From contig NZ_FXEG02000002.1 in the NCBI RefSeq assembly GCF_900176255.2, positions 1,364,001 to 1,428,000 of the forward strand: a stretch of 64,000 nucleotides of DNA, given 5' to 3'. The notes under the pieces are model-generated. The model did not search any database. It was not told the origin of the DNA and saw only the letters and a program-made list of their open reading frames with translations. Numbering within the stretch: the first letter of the stretch is position 1; every line of letters starts with the position of its first letter. This stretch comes from Mycobacterium ahvazicum. GTDB taxonomy: Bacteria; Actinomycetota; Actinomycetes; Mycobacteriales; Mycobacteriaceae. Below are positions 27,939-37,417 of this stretch, piece by piece. The translations under genes and the position numbers were made by a program.

Positions 27939-28793
27939 ATGTCGGCTCCGCCCCTGTTTCGCCTCGTTGGCGATAGACGGGTGTCCGTGGTGCGCGACGC
28001 CGCCGCGGTGTGGCGAGTATTCGACGAAGACCCGATCGGGGCGTGCATGGTCGCCTCCCGCGTCGCCGATCACGGCATCGACCCCGGCGCGATCGGCGGG
28101 GAGCTGTGGACCCGCCGCGGCGCGGACGAGTCGCTGTGTTTCGCCGGTGCCAACCTGATCCCGTTGCGGGGGCTGCCGGCCGACCTGAACGCGTTCGCCG
28201 ACGAGGCGATGAGCGGGACGCGGCGCTGTTCGTCCCTGGTCGGGCGGGCGAGTCTGGTCCTGCCGATGTGGGAGCGGCTGGAGACCGCCTGGGGGCCGGC
28301 CCGTGACGTGCGGGAACGCCAGCCGCTGATGGCGCTGGCCAAACACCCGATGTGTGACCTCGACCCCGAGGTGCGTCAGGTGCGGCCGGAGGAGCTGGAC
28401 GCCTACCTGGTGGCCGCGGTCGACATGTTCATCGGCGAGGTCGGCATCGACCCGCGGCTGGGCGACGGCGGTCGCGGCTACCGCCGCCGGGTGGCCAGCC
28501 TGATCGCCGCCGGGCGCGCCTGGGCCCGGTTCGAGCAGGGCCAGGTCGTCTTCAAGGCCGAGGTGGGGTCGCAATCGCCCGCGGTCGGCCAGATCCAGGG
28601 CGTCTGGGTGCATCCGGAGTGGCGCGGCCTGGGGCTGGGTGCTCGGGGCACCGCGATGCTGGCCGCCGTGATCGTCGGCAGCGGGCGGATCGCCAGCCTG
28701 TACGTGAACGACTTCAATGAGGTGGCCCGGGCTGCCTACGCCCGGGTGGGCTTCGCCGAGGTCGGCACCTTCGCCACCGTCCTGCTGGACTAG
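27939..28793 (+). CDS. GNAT-family acetyltransferase (two-domain, Rv2867c-like)
   Basis: A 284-residue protein with an N-terminal domain of about 120 residues related to DUF4081 and a C-terminal GNAT domain. The acetyl-CoA loop is visible in VHPEWRGLGLGARGTAML near residue 226, and the terminal strand-helix pair in SLYVNDFNEVARAAYARVGF near residue 252. Substrate unknown. It follows ispG by 55 bases, and its TAG stop overlaps that of the convergent membrane protein as CTAG. Confidence 0.85.
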   Translation: MSAPPLFRLVGDRRVSVVRDAAAVWRVFDEDPIGACMVASRVADHGIDPGAIGGELWTRRGADESLCFAGANLIPLRGLPADLNAFADEAMSGTRRCSSLVGRASLVLPMWERLETAWGPARDVRERQPLMALAKHPMCDLDPEVRQVRPEELDAYLVAAVDMFIGEVGIDPRLGDGGRGYRRRVASLIAAGRAWARFEQGQVVFKAEVGSQSPAVGQIQGVWVHPEWRGLGLGARGTAMLAAVIVGSGRIASLYVNDFNEVARAAYARVGFAEVGTFATVLLD

Positions 28794-29311
28794 CCGGTCC
28801 GTCGCCCGGAACCGCCGGAGCGCTCCTCGGTGCGGCGCCGGCGTATCCACTCGGGGCCTTCGAGGTGGTCGGGAATCAGCCAGAAGCCGAGGCCGAAGTT
28901 GTAGCAGAACACCGCGGCCCACCACAGGATGGCCGTCGGCGTGAATCCCATCGGTCCCGGAGAGTGATGAACACCGGCCACCGCGGCCACGAACACGAAG
29001 CCGAGCGCGATCACACTCACGACGGCACAGAACAGCAACGCCAGGCGTCGATGGATCGTCGATAGGGCCGCGGCCGCGGCGAGGCCCAGCATCACGCAGC
29101 TCAGCGTCGCGGTCACGGGTACGCCGACCAGCGACAGCCCGACGCGGGTGGGTGCGATGAGAAACATCGCTACCAAGCCGGTTACGCCGATCGCGGCGGC
29201 GACCACGGCTTCGCCAGCCAGTAGCCATCGGCCCTGGCGCCAACGTGGCGGGTTGAGGCTGACCCGGCGCAGATTTTCCGTCGCGTTCGGTCCTCTCGTG
29301 TCTCGCGCCAT
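28790..29311 (-). CDS. Small four-helix membrane protein of unknown function
   Basis: A 173-residue protein with four hydrophobic segments (AVVAAAIGVTGLVAMFLIAP, LVGVPVTATLSCVMLGLAAA, LLFCAVVSVIALGFVFVAAV, AILWWAAVFCYNFGLGFW) between basic termini; the end is Arg-rich (EWIRRRRTEERSGGSGRRTG). I do not recognise a family. ATG at 29311 was chosen because the upstream extension is unstructured and overlaps the promoter region of the divergent PBP gene. Confidence 0.65.
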   Translation of the reverse strand: MARDTRGPNATENLRRVSLNPPRWRQGRWLLAGEAVVAAAIGVTGLVAMFLIAPTRVGLSLVGVPVTATLSCVMLGLAAAAALSTIHRRLALLFCAVVSVIALGFVFVAAVAGVHHSPGPMGFTPTAILWWAAVFCYNFGLGFWLIPDHLEGPEWIRRRRTEERSGGSGRRTG

Positions 29312-29489
29312 TGCCGCCTCCTGAACATCGATGCTTTGAAGTCGAGATACCCGGAAATCGCGGGAGCACGCCCCGCCGGCGGCCTTTCCTCGACCTGACC
29401 GAGGCCCGCCGCGTGAACCCCCCACATAACGGTGAGGTCTCGGTGTGTCGGCGCCGGTGCACCCGCCTATGTTCTTAACATCAGTAACG

Positions 29490-31319
29490 ATGGCCACAAA
29501 AACCTCATCAGTATCAATTGTTTCGGCGGCGGCGGCCCTGCTGCTCGTCGCGGCTGCCGCGCTGTCGGGATGCACGCCGCGGCCCGACGGCCCGGGCCCT
29601 GCCGCGGAGAAGTTCTTCCGCGCCTTGGCCATTGGCGACACCGCGACGGCCGCTCAACTCAGCGACAACCCCAACGAGGCCCGCGAGGCGCTCAACGCGG
29701 CCTGGGCCGGGCTGCAGGCCACCCATTTGGACGCGCAGATCCTCAGCTCGAAGTACGCCGAGGACACCGGCACGGTCGACTATCGGTTCAGCTGGCACCT
29801 GCCGAAGAACCGGGTGTGGAGCTACGACGGCCAGCTGAAGATGGCCCGCTACGAGGGCCGCTGGGAGGTCCGCTGGGCGCCCAACGGGCTGCACCCCAAG
29901 CTGGGGGAGCACCAGACATTCGCGTTGCGCGCCGATCAGCCGCGGCGCGCCTCGGTGAACGAACTCGGCGGCAGCGACGTGCTGGCGCCGGGCTACCGCT
30001 ATCACTACACGCTGGACGCCACCAAGGCCGGCCCGCCGCAGTCGCTGAGCTTCACCACCCACTCGATCGTCGACGTGCTGCGGCCGTTCAACGACACGCT
30101 GACCGACCCGCAGCTGCTCGCCGAGCGGGCCAGCTCGACACCTAACCAGGTGGACCTGGGCGTCACGCTGCTTCCCGCCGACAACGACAAGGTCTTTCCG
30201 CTGATCGGCCACCTGCCCGGGATCGTGGTCACTCCGCAGGCCGACATGCTGGCCACGGACCCGCATTTCGCGCCCGCCGTCATCGCCGAGGTCAAGAAGG
30301 CCGTGATCGACCAACTCGACGGCCAGGCGGGCTGGCGGGTGGTCAGCGTCAACCAGAACAACGTCGACGTCGCGGTGCTGCAAGAGGTCGAAGGAGCGCC
30401 GGCCCCGTCGGTGTCGATCACCCTGGATCGGGTCGTGCAGAACGCCGCCCAGCGGGCGGTGGACAACAAGGGCGGCAAGGCGATGATCGTCGCGATCAAG
30501 CCGTCGACGGGGGAGATCCTCGCGATCGCCCAGAACGGCGCGGCCGATGCCGACGGCCTGCCCGCCACCAACGGCCTGTTCCCGCCCGGGTCGACGTTCA
30601 AGATGGTCACCGCCGGCGCCGCCGTCGACCGCGACATGGCCACGCCCAACTCGATGGTCGGCTGCCCGGGTCATCTCGACATCGGCCACCGCACCATTCC
30701 CAATTACGGCGGCTTCGACCTCGGCGTGGTCTCGATGTCGCGCGCGTTCGCCAGTTCGTGCAACACCACGTTCGCCGAGTTGAGCAGCAAGATGCCGCCG
30801 CGGGGCCTGACGCAGACGGCCTCCCAATACGGGATCGGGCTCGACTACACGGTCGACGGCATCACCACCGTGACCGGGTCGGTGCCGCCGACGGTCGACC
30901 TGGCCGAGCGCACCGAGGACGGCTTCGGCCAGGGCCGGGTGCTGGCCAGCCCGTTCGGCATGGCGCTGGTGGCGGCCACCGTCGCGGCCGGGAAAACCCC
31001 TGTGCCGCAATTGATCGCGGGCCGGCCGACGACGGTCGAGGGTGACAGCACCCCGATCAGCCCGAAGATGATCGACGCGCTGCGCCCGATGATGCGGCTG
31101 GTGGTGACCAATGGGACCGCCAAGGAGATCAACGGCTGTGGCGAGATCTACGGGAAGACCGGTGAGGCCGAGTTCCCGGGCGGGTCACACTCGTGGTTCG
31201 CCGGCTACCGCGGCGATCTGGCCTTCGCGGCGCTGATCGTCGGGGGCGGCAGCTCGGAATGGGCGGTCCGGATGACCAAATTCATGTTCGAGTCGCTCCC
31301 GCCGGGCTATCTGACCTGA
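29490..31319 (+). CDS. Penicillin-binding lipoprotein (class B PBP)
   Basis: A 609-residue lipoprotein transpeptidase homologous to Rv2864c. The signal peptide ends with the lipobox AAALSGC (Cys near residue 28). A MecA-N/NTF2-like domain and a PBP dimerisation domain precede the transpeptidase domain, whose active-site motifs are complete: PPGSTFKMV (SxxK) near residue 370, SSCNTTF (SxN) near 425 and YGKTGEAEFPGG (KTG) near 554. It cross-links peptidoglycan outside the membrane. Start chosen at MATKTSS because the signal peptide begins there. Confidence 0.92.
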   Translation: MATKTSSVSIVSAAAALLLVAAAALSGCTPRPDGPGPAAEKFFRALAIGDTATAAQLSDNPNEAREALNAAWAGLQATHLDAQILSSKYAEDTGTVDYRFSWHLPKNRVWSYDGQLKMARYEGRWEVRWAPNGLHPKLGEHQTFALRADQPRRASVNELGGSDVLAPGYRYHYTLDATKAGPPQSLSFTTHSIVDVLRPFNDTLTDPQLLAERASSTPNQVDLGVTLLPADNDKVFPLIGHLPGIVVTPQADMLATDPHFAPAVIAEVKKAVIDQLDGQAGWRVVSVNQNNVDVAVLQEVEGAPAPSVSITLDRVVQNAAQRAVDNKGGKAMIVAIKPSTGEILAIAQNGAADADGLPATNGLFPPGSTFKMVTAGAAVDRDMATPNSMVGCPGHLDIGHRTIPNYGGFDLGVVSMSRAFASSCNTTFAELSSKMPPRGLTQTASQYGIGLDYTVDGITTVTGSVPPTVDLAERTEDGFGQGRVLASPFGMALVAATVAAGKTPVPQLIAGRPTTVEGDSTPISPKMIDALRPMMRLVVTNGTAKEINGCGEIYGKTGEAEFPGGSHSWFAGYRGDLAFAALIVGGGSSEWAVRMTKFMFESLPPGYLT

Positions 31320-31361
31320 AGCATGGCGGCCCCCGAACCCGTAACGGCGTACATTGCGGGC

Positions 31362-31946
31362 ATGACGGATAGCGGCGGGGACATGGTGACGCTGCGCGTC
31401 TCCGATGCGGACCGCAACGGCACGATGCGGCGACTGCACAATGCGGTTGCGCTCGGCCTGATCGATATCGACGAATTCGAGCAGCGCTCGTCGCGGGTGT
31501 CCTACGCGCGCACCCAGGGCGAGCTGGACGGCCTGGTCGGCGACCTGCCCGGGCCGGGCGCGATCGTCACCTCGGCGGCGGATCGGATCGAGCTGCGGGG
31601 CTGGGCCGGCTCGCTGCGCCGGCACGGCGAATGGACGGTGCCCACCCGGTTGGCGTTGGTGCGGCGCCTCGGTTCGGTCAAACTCGAGCTCACCAAGGCC
31701 CGGTTCGCCGGCCCGGTGGTGGTCGTCGAGCTCGACGTGCGGTTCGGCTCGGTCGACATCTGGCTGCCGGAGGGCGCCAGCGCCTCGATCGACGACGTCG
31801 AGGTGTACGTCGGCAGTGCTCGCGACCGTCGCAAGGATGCGCCCGGCGAGGGCAGGCCGCATGTAGTGCTGACCGGCCGGGTGGTGTGCGGCTCGGTGAC
31901 CATTCACGGCCCCCGCCGCTCGCTGCTGCACCGCCGCAAGCCCTGA
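31362..31946 (+). CDS. DUF1707 / cell-wall-active-antibiotic-response-like protein
   Basis: A 194-residue protein, the same length as Rv2862c. Residues 8-60 form a DUF1707 helical unit ([32 protein letters not shown], with the usual [16 protein letters not shown]). The remainder is a beta-rich domain ([37 protein letters not shown]) like LiaF-type antibiotic-response C-termini. It lies between a PBP and mapB and may sense envelope stress; that is inference. ATG at 31362 gives the DUF1707 start; an upstream in-frame ATG at 31323 is weaker. Confidence 0.75.
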   Translation: MTDSGGDMVTLRVSDADRNGTMRRLHNAVALGLIDIDEFEQRSSRVSYARTQGELDGLVGDLPGPGAIVTSAADRIELRGWAGSLRRHGEWTVPTRLALVRRLGSVKLELTKARFAGPVVVVELDVRFGSVDIWLPEGASASIDDVEVYVGSARDRRKDAPGEGRPHVVLTGRVVCGSVTIHGPRRSLLHRRKP

Positions 31947-32008
31947 TGCCGGCGCCGGCGGCTCTGCAGGCACACCCAAGCCCGCTGCCTGCGATTAAGC
32001 TAGCGAGC

Positions 32009-32866
32009 ATGTCTGTTCGCACCGCGCTTTCGCCCGGAGTGTTGTCCCCGACGCTGCCGGTGCCCAACCGCATCCCGCGGCCGGAGTACGCGTGGCAGCC
32101 CACCGCCAAGGAGGGCACCGAGCCGTGGGTGCAGACGCCTGAGGTGATCGAGAAGATGCGCGTCGCGGGCCGGATTGCGGCCGGTGCGCTGGAGGAGGCG
32201 GGCAAGGCGGTCGCGCCCGGCGTGACGACCGACGAGCTGGACCGCATCGCGCACGAGTACATGGTGGACAACGGCGCCTATCCGTCGACCCTGGGCTATA
32301 AGGGCTACCCCAAGTCCTGCTGCACCTCGCTCAACGAGGTGATCTGCCACGGCATCCCCGACTCGACGGTGGTCGAAGACGGCGACATCGTCAACATCGA
32401 CGTCACCGCCTACATCGACGGCGTGCACGGCGACACCAACGCGACGTTTCTGGCCGGCGACGTGTCCGAGGAACACCGGTTGCTGGTCGAGCGGACACGT
32501 GAGGCGACGATGCGGGCGATCAACGCCGTCAAACCCGGACGCGCGCTGTCCGTCGTCGGACGCGTCATCGAGGCATACGCAAACCGGTTCGGGTACAACG
32601 TGGTTCGCGACTTCACCGGTCACGGCATCGGCACCACGTTTCACAACGGGCTGGTCGTGCTGCACTACGACCAGCCGTCGGTCACCACCGAGATCCAACC
32701 GGGAATGACGTTCACGATCGAACCGATGATCAATCTCGGCTCGCTGGACTACGAGATCTGGGACGACGGCTGGACCGTGGTCACCAAGGATCGAAAGTGG
32801 ACCGCACAGTTCGAGCACACCCTGCTGGTCACCGACACCGGTGCCGAAATCCTGACCCAGGTATAG
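32009..32866 (+). CDS. mapB: Methionine aminopeptidase, type Ic
   Basis: A 285-residue metallo-aminopeptidase (Rv2861c) that removes N-terminal Met. An N-terminal extension of about 40 residues with a PxxP-like segment ([12 protein letters not shown]) is the mark of the type 1c enzymes and probably docks on the ribosome. Metal ligands are visible in [28 protein letters not shown] near residue 204, TFTIEPMI near residue 235 and AQFEHTLLV near residue 270. ATG at 32009. Confidence 0.95.
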   Translation: MSVRTALSPGVLSPTLPVPNRIPRPEYAWQPTAKEGTEPWVQTPEVIEKMRVAGRIAAGALEEAGKAVAPGVTTDELDRIAHEYMVDNGAYPSTLGYKGYPKSCCTSLNEVICHGIPDSTVVEDGDIVNIDVTAYIDGVHGDTNATFLAGDVSEEHRLLVERTREATMRAINAVKPGRALSVVGRVIEAYANRFGYNVVRDFTGHGIGTTFHNGLVVLHYDQPSVTTEIQPGMTFTIEPMINLGSLDYEIWDDGWTVVTKDRKWTAQFEHTLLVTDTGAEILTQV

Positions 32867-32880
32867 CAAGCCGTGAGCGC

Positions 32881-34380
32881 TTGAACGGCGCGCTGCTGGT
32901 CGCGGGTACCAGCTCCGATGCCGGCAAATCGGTGGTCGTCGCGGGCCTGTGCCGGCTGCTGGCCCGCACCGGGGTCAGGGTCGCGCCGTTCAAGGCGCAG
33001 AACATGTCCAACAATTCCGCGGTCACCGTCGAGGGCGGCGAAATCGGCCGGGCCCAGGCCATTCAGGCCCGGGCGGCGGGACTGCAGCCCAGCGTGCGGT
33101 TCAACCCGATCCTGCTCAAGCCGGGCAGCGACCGGACGTCGCAGCTGGTGATCCGGGGGCGTGTTGCCGAATCAGTGACTGCGGCAAGCTATTTCGAGCA
33201 TCGCGACCGGCTCGCGGAAGTCGTCGCCGACGAGCTGGCTTCGCTGCGTGATGAATTCGACGTGGTGATCTGTGAAGGGGCCGGATCACCATCCGAAATA
33301 AACTTGCGTGCAACGGATTTGGCGAACATGGGTCTGGCCCGGGCCGCGAACCTGCCCGTCGTCGTGGTCGGCGACATCGACCGCGGCGGTGTGCTGGCGC
33401 ATCTGTTCGGCACCCTCGCCGTGCTCGACCCCGACGACCAGGCACTGATCGCGGGCTTCATCGTCAACAAGTTTCGCGGCGACCCCGCGCTGCTGGAGCC
33501 CGGACTGCGGCAACTCCTCGACCTGACCGGCCGCCCGACCTACGGGGTGTTGCCCTACGCCGACGACCTCTGGCTGGATGCCGAGGACTCGCTGTCGGTG
33601 CTCGCACATCGCGTCATCGGCAGGCCGGCGCCGCCGCGCGGTGACGAGTGGCTCCAGGTCGCCGCCGTCCGGCTGCCGCGGATCTCCAACTCGACCGACA
33701 TCGAGGCGCTGGCCTGCGAGCCCGGTGTGCTGGTGCGCTGGACCAGCGACCCGGCCGACCTCGCCGACGCCGACCTGGTGGTGCTTCCCGGGAGCAAGGC
33801 GACCGTCGCCGATCTGCACTGGCTACGCGACCAGGGCCTGGCCGCCGCGATCACCGAGCACGCCGGGGCCGGCAAGCCGTTGTTGGGGATTTGCGGGGGA
33901 TTCCAGATGCTGTGCCGGCGCATCCAGGACACGGTGGAATCCGGTAGCGGGGAAGTGGCGGGGCTCGGGCTGCTGGACGCCGACATCGTGTTCGCGCAAG
34001 CCAAGGTGCTGCGGCGCTGGGAGCGGCCGCTCGCCGGCTACGAAATCCACCATGGCCGGCTGGCCCGTTACCGCAACGAGCCGTGGTTCCAGGCGGGCGA
34101 CGATCTGCACGGCCTGGCCCACGGCGCGGTCTTCGGCACGCATTGGCACGGCCTACTGGACAACGACGACTTTCGCCGCGACTGGCTGACCGAGGTGGCC
34201 GCGGCCGCCGGACGGACAAGGTTCGTCGTCGCCGACGACACCGACGTCGCGGCGCGACGCGACGCCCAACTGGACGCGGCCGCCGAATTGCTGGCGTCGC
34301 ACCTCGACATGGACGCTGTCCTCGGCCTGCTCGACGGCCCGCCGCCGCGGCCACAGCTCGTGAGCCGGCTGCGGCCGTAG
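32881..34380 (+). CDS. cobQ: Cobyric acid synthase
   Basis: A 499-residue glutamine-dependent amidotransferase that adds four amides to adenosylcobyrinic acid a,c-diamide in cobalamin synthesis (family of Rv0255c). The N-terminal dethiobiotin-synthetase-like domain starts [13 protein letters not shown] (P-loop) with [32 protein letters not shown] follows. The C-terminal GATase domain has the nucleophile loop [10 protein letters not shown] near residue 338 and [12 protein letters not shown] near residue 415. No ATG or GTG is in frame near the start, so TTG at 32881, 14 bases after mapB, is the best start. In M. tuberculosis glnA4 occupies this position and cobQ lies elsewhere. Confidence 0.9.
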   Translation: MNGALLVAGTSSDAGKSVVVAGLCRLLARTGVRVAPFKAQNMSNNSAVTVEGGEIGRAQAIQARAAGLQPSVRFNPILLKPGSDRTSQLVIRGRVAESVTAASYFEHRDRLAEVVADELASLRDEFDVVICEGAGSPSEINLRATDLANMGLARAANLPVVVVGDIDRGGVLAHLFGTLAVLDPDDQALIAGFIVNKFRGDPALLEPGLRQLLDLTGRPTYGVLPYADDLWLDAEDSLSVLAHRVIGRPAPPRGDEWLQVAAVRLPRISNSTDIEALACEPGVLVRWTSDPADLADADLVVLPGSKATVADLHWLRDQGLAAAITEHAGAGKPLLGICGGFQMLCRRIQDTVESGSGEVAGLGLLDADIVFAQAKVLRRWERPLAGYEIHHGRLARYRNEPWFQAGDDLHGLAHGAVFGTHWHGLLDNDDFRRDWLTEVAAAAGRTRFVVADDTDVAARRDAQLDAAAELLASHLDMDAVLGLLDGPPPRPQLVSRLRP

Positions 34381-34448
34381 CGCCCGCGGCTCGCGCTGGC
34401 GCCGGGAGAAACCTCGCGCGGTGCCAATATTGGCTGTAGCGTGCGTAA

Positions 34449-35012
34449 GTGCCCTCGATGATGACCACGCTCGACGGGTTTCCCGTCCCGGTGGGCGTGT
34501 CCGGTCCGGAGAAGGGTGTCGTCGTCGTCATCCTCTGCGATGAACAGCGAGAGTTAGCCGCATATGACGCGGTCTGTGAGCGCCTCCACACCGCGTCGCT
34601 GCGCACCATCGTCATCGGCCTCGACCCGCGGTTGACCCCGAAGTCGGTGATCGGCATCCTCGACGGCCTGGGTATCGGCTGGGCCGTCGTGGTGGGAGAC
34701 CGCGCCGGCGGCGACATCGCCTGGGAGCTCGCGGCGACCAAGTTGGGCCGGTTCGTCGGGCTGGTCGTCGTGGATCGCGGGCATCCGTGCGTGGCCGACG
34801 TCAACGGCGTGGTCCGCGACGAGCACTGTCCTCCGGTCGAGATCGGCACCACGGTGCTGGTCAGTACGCCGGGCGGACGGACGGTCGCCCGCAACAGCCA
34901 GCGGTTCGTGTACGCCGACTACCGCAGCGTGGACATGCTCGGACGGCGCAACGCCCAGGAGTCGACCGCCCAATTGGCGGCCGAGATCGTCTTGCGTACC
35001 AGCACCTGGTAG
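34449..35012 (+). CDS. Alpha/beta-hydrolase-like protein lacking the nucleophile
   Basis: A 187-residue protein with alpha/beta-hydrolase character: strand GVVVVILCDEQ, then WAVVVGDRAGGDIAWELA near residue 78, where the nucleophile elbow would be, and LVVVDRGHP. The elbow reads GDRAGG instead of GHSAGG, so Arg replaces the catalytic Ser and the protein is probably not a hydrolase. It precedes a PuuD-like amidase by 65 bases on the same strand. Start GTG at 34449 or the ATG pair at 34458/34461. Function unknown. Confidence 0.65.
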   Translation: MPSMMTTLDGFPVPVGVSGPEKGVVVVILCDEQRELAAYDAVCERLHTASLRTIVIGLDPRLTPKSVIGILDGLGIGWAVVVGDRAGGDIAWELAATKLGRFVGLVVVDRGHPCVADVNGVVRDEHCPPVEIGTTVLVSTPGGRTVARNSQRFVYADYRSVDMLGRRNAQESTAQLAAEIVLRTSTW

Positions 35013-35077
35013 GACTGTCCGGCCGGCATACGTTTGGCGACAGCGTGGTCGCGTAGTCAAGGAAAGGACGCCGCGGC

Positions 35078-35824
35078 GTGAACGCCTCTGGAATGCGTCG
35101 GCCGGTCATCGGCCTGACCAGCTATCTCGAGCAAGTGCAGTCCGACGGCTGGGACATCCCGGCGGGATATCTGGGCGCCAACTACTTCGAGGGCGTCATC
35201 AAGGCGGGCGGCATCGCGGTGCTGCTGCCGCCCCAGCCGGCGGATCCCGGGGTCGCCGAGAGCGTGCTCGACCACCTCGACGGGCTGATCGTCACCGGGG
35301 GATACGACGTCGACCCGGCCGCCTATGGCCAGCAACCGCATCCGAAGACCGACGCGCCCCGCACGGTCCGCGACCAGTTTGAGTTCGCGCTGTTGCGGGC
35401 CGCACTGGACCGCGGCCTTCCGGTGCTGGGCATCTGCCGCGGCACGCAGATGCTCAATGTCGCATTCGGTGGAACCCTGCATCAGCATCTGCCCGACGTG
35501 CTCGGCCACCGCGGGCATCACGCGGGCTATGGGCGCTTCACCAAGTTGCCGGTCACCACGGTTGCCGGGACCAGGCTCGCCGAGCTACTCGGCGAGTCCG
35601 CCTACGCCTGGTGCTACCACCACCAGGCCGTCGACAAGGTCGGTGACGGCCTGATCGTCAGTGCCTGGGACGCTGACGGCGTCGTCGAGGGGCTGGAGGT
35701 ACCCGGGGACAACTTCGTGGTCTCCGTGCAGTGGCATCCCGAGCAGTTCCTCGAGGATCTGCGGCTGTTTACGGCGATCGTCGACGCCGCGAGCTCCTAC
35801 GCGTCCGGCACGAGGGTCGCCTAA
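35078..35824 (+). CDS. Class I glutamine amidotransferase, PuuD-like gamma-glutamyl hydrolase
   Basis: A 248-residue protein homologous to Rv2859c. It has the class I catalytic set: nucleophile Cys in LGICRGTQMLNV near residue 117 and His-Glu in VQWHPEQFLED near residue 220. PuuD enzymes hydrolyse gamma-glutamyl-GABA in polyamine breakdown; in M. tuberculosis the gene lies beside glnA4 and aldC-type genes, which are absent here. Start is GTG at 35078 behind AAGGAAAGGA. Confidence 0.87.
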   Translation: MNASGMRRPVIGLTSYLEQVQSDGWDIPAGYLGANYFEGVIKAGGIAVLLPPQPADPGVAESVLDHLDGLIVTGGYDVDPAAYGQQPHPKTDAPRTVRDQFEFALLRAALDRGLPVLGICRGTQMLNVAFGGTLHQHLPDVLGHRGHHAGYGRFTKLPVTTVAGTRLAELLGESAYAWCYHHQAVDKVGDGLIVSAWDADGVVEGLEVPGDNFVVSVQWHPEQFLEDLRLFTAIVDAASSYASGTRVA

Positions 35825-36747
35825 CGGGTCTGTGGCCATTGCGGCGGTTCACCGTTGTTGACCAAATGCATTGGTTCGTAACCCCACTCGCGTTGCGGGG
35901 GTGGCGTCTGGGCCAGCCAGCCTTGCGGCACGGTCAGCATCCCGACCGATGCCGCGCGCCCGAAGTCCGCCGCCCGAGCGCGGATCGGTAACCCGGACAA
36001 CAACGTCGCCGCTCTTTGCAGTGCCGCGTTCTTGTTCCGCGAATTCAGGTGGTTGATCGCGAAGTCCGACGGCGCACACAGTGAGCCAAGGTTCGACAGC
36101 GACGCGGTCACCGGCGAGAGGAACGTGTCGAAAACCGTCGAGGGCTTTCCGGACGACGTAGCCAGTGCATCGAGAGCGTCGGGTATCGCCGAGATCACCT
36201 GGCGGCCAGCCGAGATGACGACCGGCGCGTGCGGCGTGCGGCTGTCCTGGTCGGGATCCACACCGGCCAGTGGCGGCGACGCGAACGGCGTCACCGCCGC
36301 GGCGTCGGCGCAGGCCTGCGCGTAGGTGTGCATCGCGTCGACGTCCTGGGCCCACATCTGGTCGTAGTCGCTCTCGGCGTCCGCGATGGCCGCACTCGCC
36401 TGGCCCAGACAGTTCGTCTCGGCCAGCCACGTCCACAGCATGCGGTTGGCCTGGACTGCCGCAGGGGCCACCGTCGCCGCCAGCGCCAACTCGTAGGCAT
36501 TCGCGGCCGAGGTAGCCCGGGCGGCCGTCTGCTCGGCTTGTGCCGCAACGTCGTTCAGCCATTGGGCGTGGGTGGTCATCACGGGCTCCGCGGTCGACGA
36601 ATTATATTGTGCCGCAGCGTTATATAGGCGATCAGCGAGCACGCTCCATGCCGTGGCGGCATCCGTCATCGATCGTGAGCCGGGGCCCGAATGCAGCAGC
36701 CCCGAGTTGATTTCGGGCGGTAGAGTTGCGAAATCCATTGCAAACAT
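35821..36747 (-). CDS. PPE-family protein (SVP-type), orphan
   Basis: A 308-residue PPE protein. It starts MFAMDFATLPPEINSGLLHSGPGS, the diagnostic PPE opening, with the helical-hairpin block MTTHAQWLNDVAAQAEQTAARA and the segment QASAAIADAESDYDQMWAQDVDAMHTYA. The C-terminal part reads ASVGMLTVPQGWLA, a version of the GxxSVPxxW motif. PPE proteins are exported by type VII secretion, normally with a PE partner; no PE gene is adjacent. Start chosen at the ATG behind AAGGGAACGTCC; the ATG three codons later is also possible. It converges with the PuuD-like gene (4-base overlap of ends). Confidence 0.87.
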   Translation of the reverse strand: MFAMDFATLPPEINSGLLHSGPGSRSMTDAATAWSVLADRLYNAAAQYNSSTAEPVMTTHAQWLNDVAAQAEQTAARATSAANAYELALAATVAPAAVQANRMLWTWLAETNCLGQASAAIADAESDYDQMWAQDVDAMHTYAQACADAAAVTPFASPPLAGVDPDQDSRTPHAPVVISAGRQVISAIPDALDALATSSGKPSTVFDTFLSPVTASLSNLGSLCAPSDFAINHLNSRNKNAALQRAATLLSGLPIRARAADFGRAASVGMLTVPQGWLAQTPPPQREWGYEPMHLVNNGEPPQWPQTR

Positions 36748-36886
36748 GGACGTTCCCTTCAAGACATAGATGCGAACAAGAACGCCGCCACGGACGCTCG
36801 CGTTTCGCTCCTGCGGAAGTTGTAATAGGCCTCACAACGCATCTCACGGTCGAAAGTGAGGCGGGCCACAGCCTGGTGCTGTCCGC

Positions 36887-37336
36887 TCAGCGGCGAGCAA
36901 CGCAGAGCAGCGCCAATATCTCCTGCTTGTCGCATTCGGGTGCGGGGGTGCCGGCGGACACGCCGCCGATGCGAAAACCGGTGCCGGGAAAAGAAACCGG
37001 CAGCACGGACAGTAACGAGTGCGCCGATATGCGCGTCCAGACGTCCGGGCGGTCGTGCGTCATCCACATGCTGTGGAACGGTTTCTTGTTCACCGGGGAC
37101 GCATCCCATGAACTGGCCTGTTGCAGGTGGATCGCCGCGAAGAATGCGCTATCGGATTGCGGATGACCGGAATTCGGTGTCGAGTGCGACCACGCCGCGG
37201 GCTCGGGCAGGGTGGCCGCCGAAAATTGGGACCGCAACGCAGAACCGGCGATGAGGCTGGCAAACAGACTCAGCGCCGCGATAACGGCGATGGCCGCCTG
37301 CCGCCGCCGAGTGTGACTTGCGCACCGGACGTTCAC
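36887..37336 (-). CDS. Unknown small exported protein
   Basis: A 149-residue frame from a GTG, with a basic N-terminus (SHTRRRQ), one hydrophobic segment (AAIAVIAALSLFASLIAGSAL) that may be a signal peptide or anchor, and a polar mature part with SMWMTHDRPDVWTRISAHSL and an end ILALLCVARR. I recognise no family. Codon use is somewhat less GC-biased than the neighbours. The pattern of signal plus folded tail argues for a real gene, but no clear ribosome-binding site is seen. Confidence 0.5.
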   Translation of the reverse strand: MNVRCASHTRRRQAAIAVIAALSLFASLIAGSALRSQFSAATLPEPAAWSHSTPNSGHPQSDSAFFAAIHLQQASSWDASPVNKKPFHSMWMTHDRPDVWTRISAHSLLSVLPVSFPGTGFRIGGVSAGTPAPECDKQEILALLCVARR

Positions 37337-37417
37337 AGTGGCCCGACTGTACAGGACGAAGCTGGTCGTCGGCGGTCGCCAGCTGTGAGGTGGATCGGAG
37401 TCTGTTGTGCATTTCGC

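Noticed and set aside
29514..31010. A 498-codon minus-strand frame over the PBP lipoprotein gene
   Set aside because: Antisense shadow: repetitive Arg/Val/Gly/His composition, and the sense strand has all three PBP motifs.
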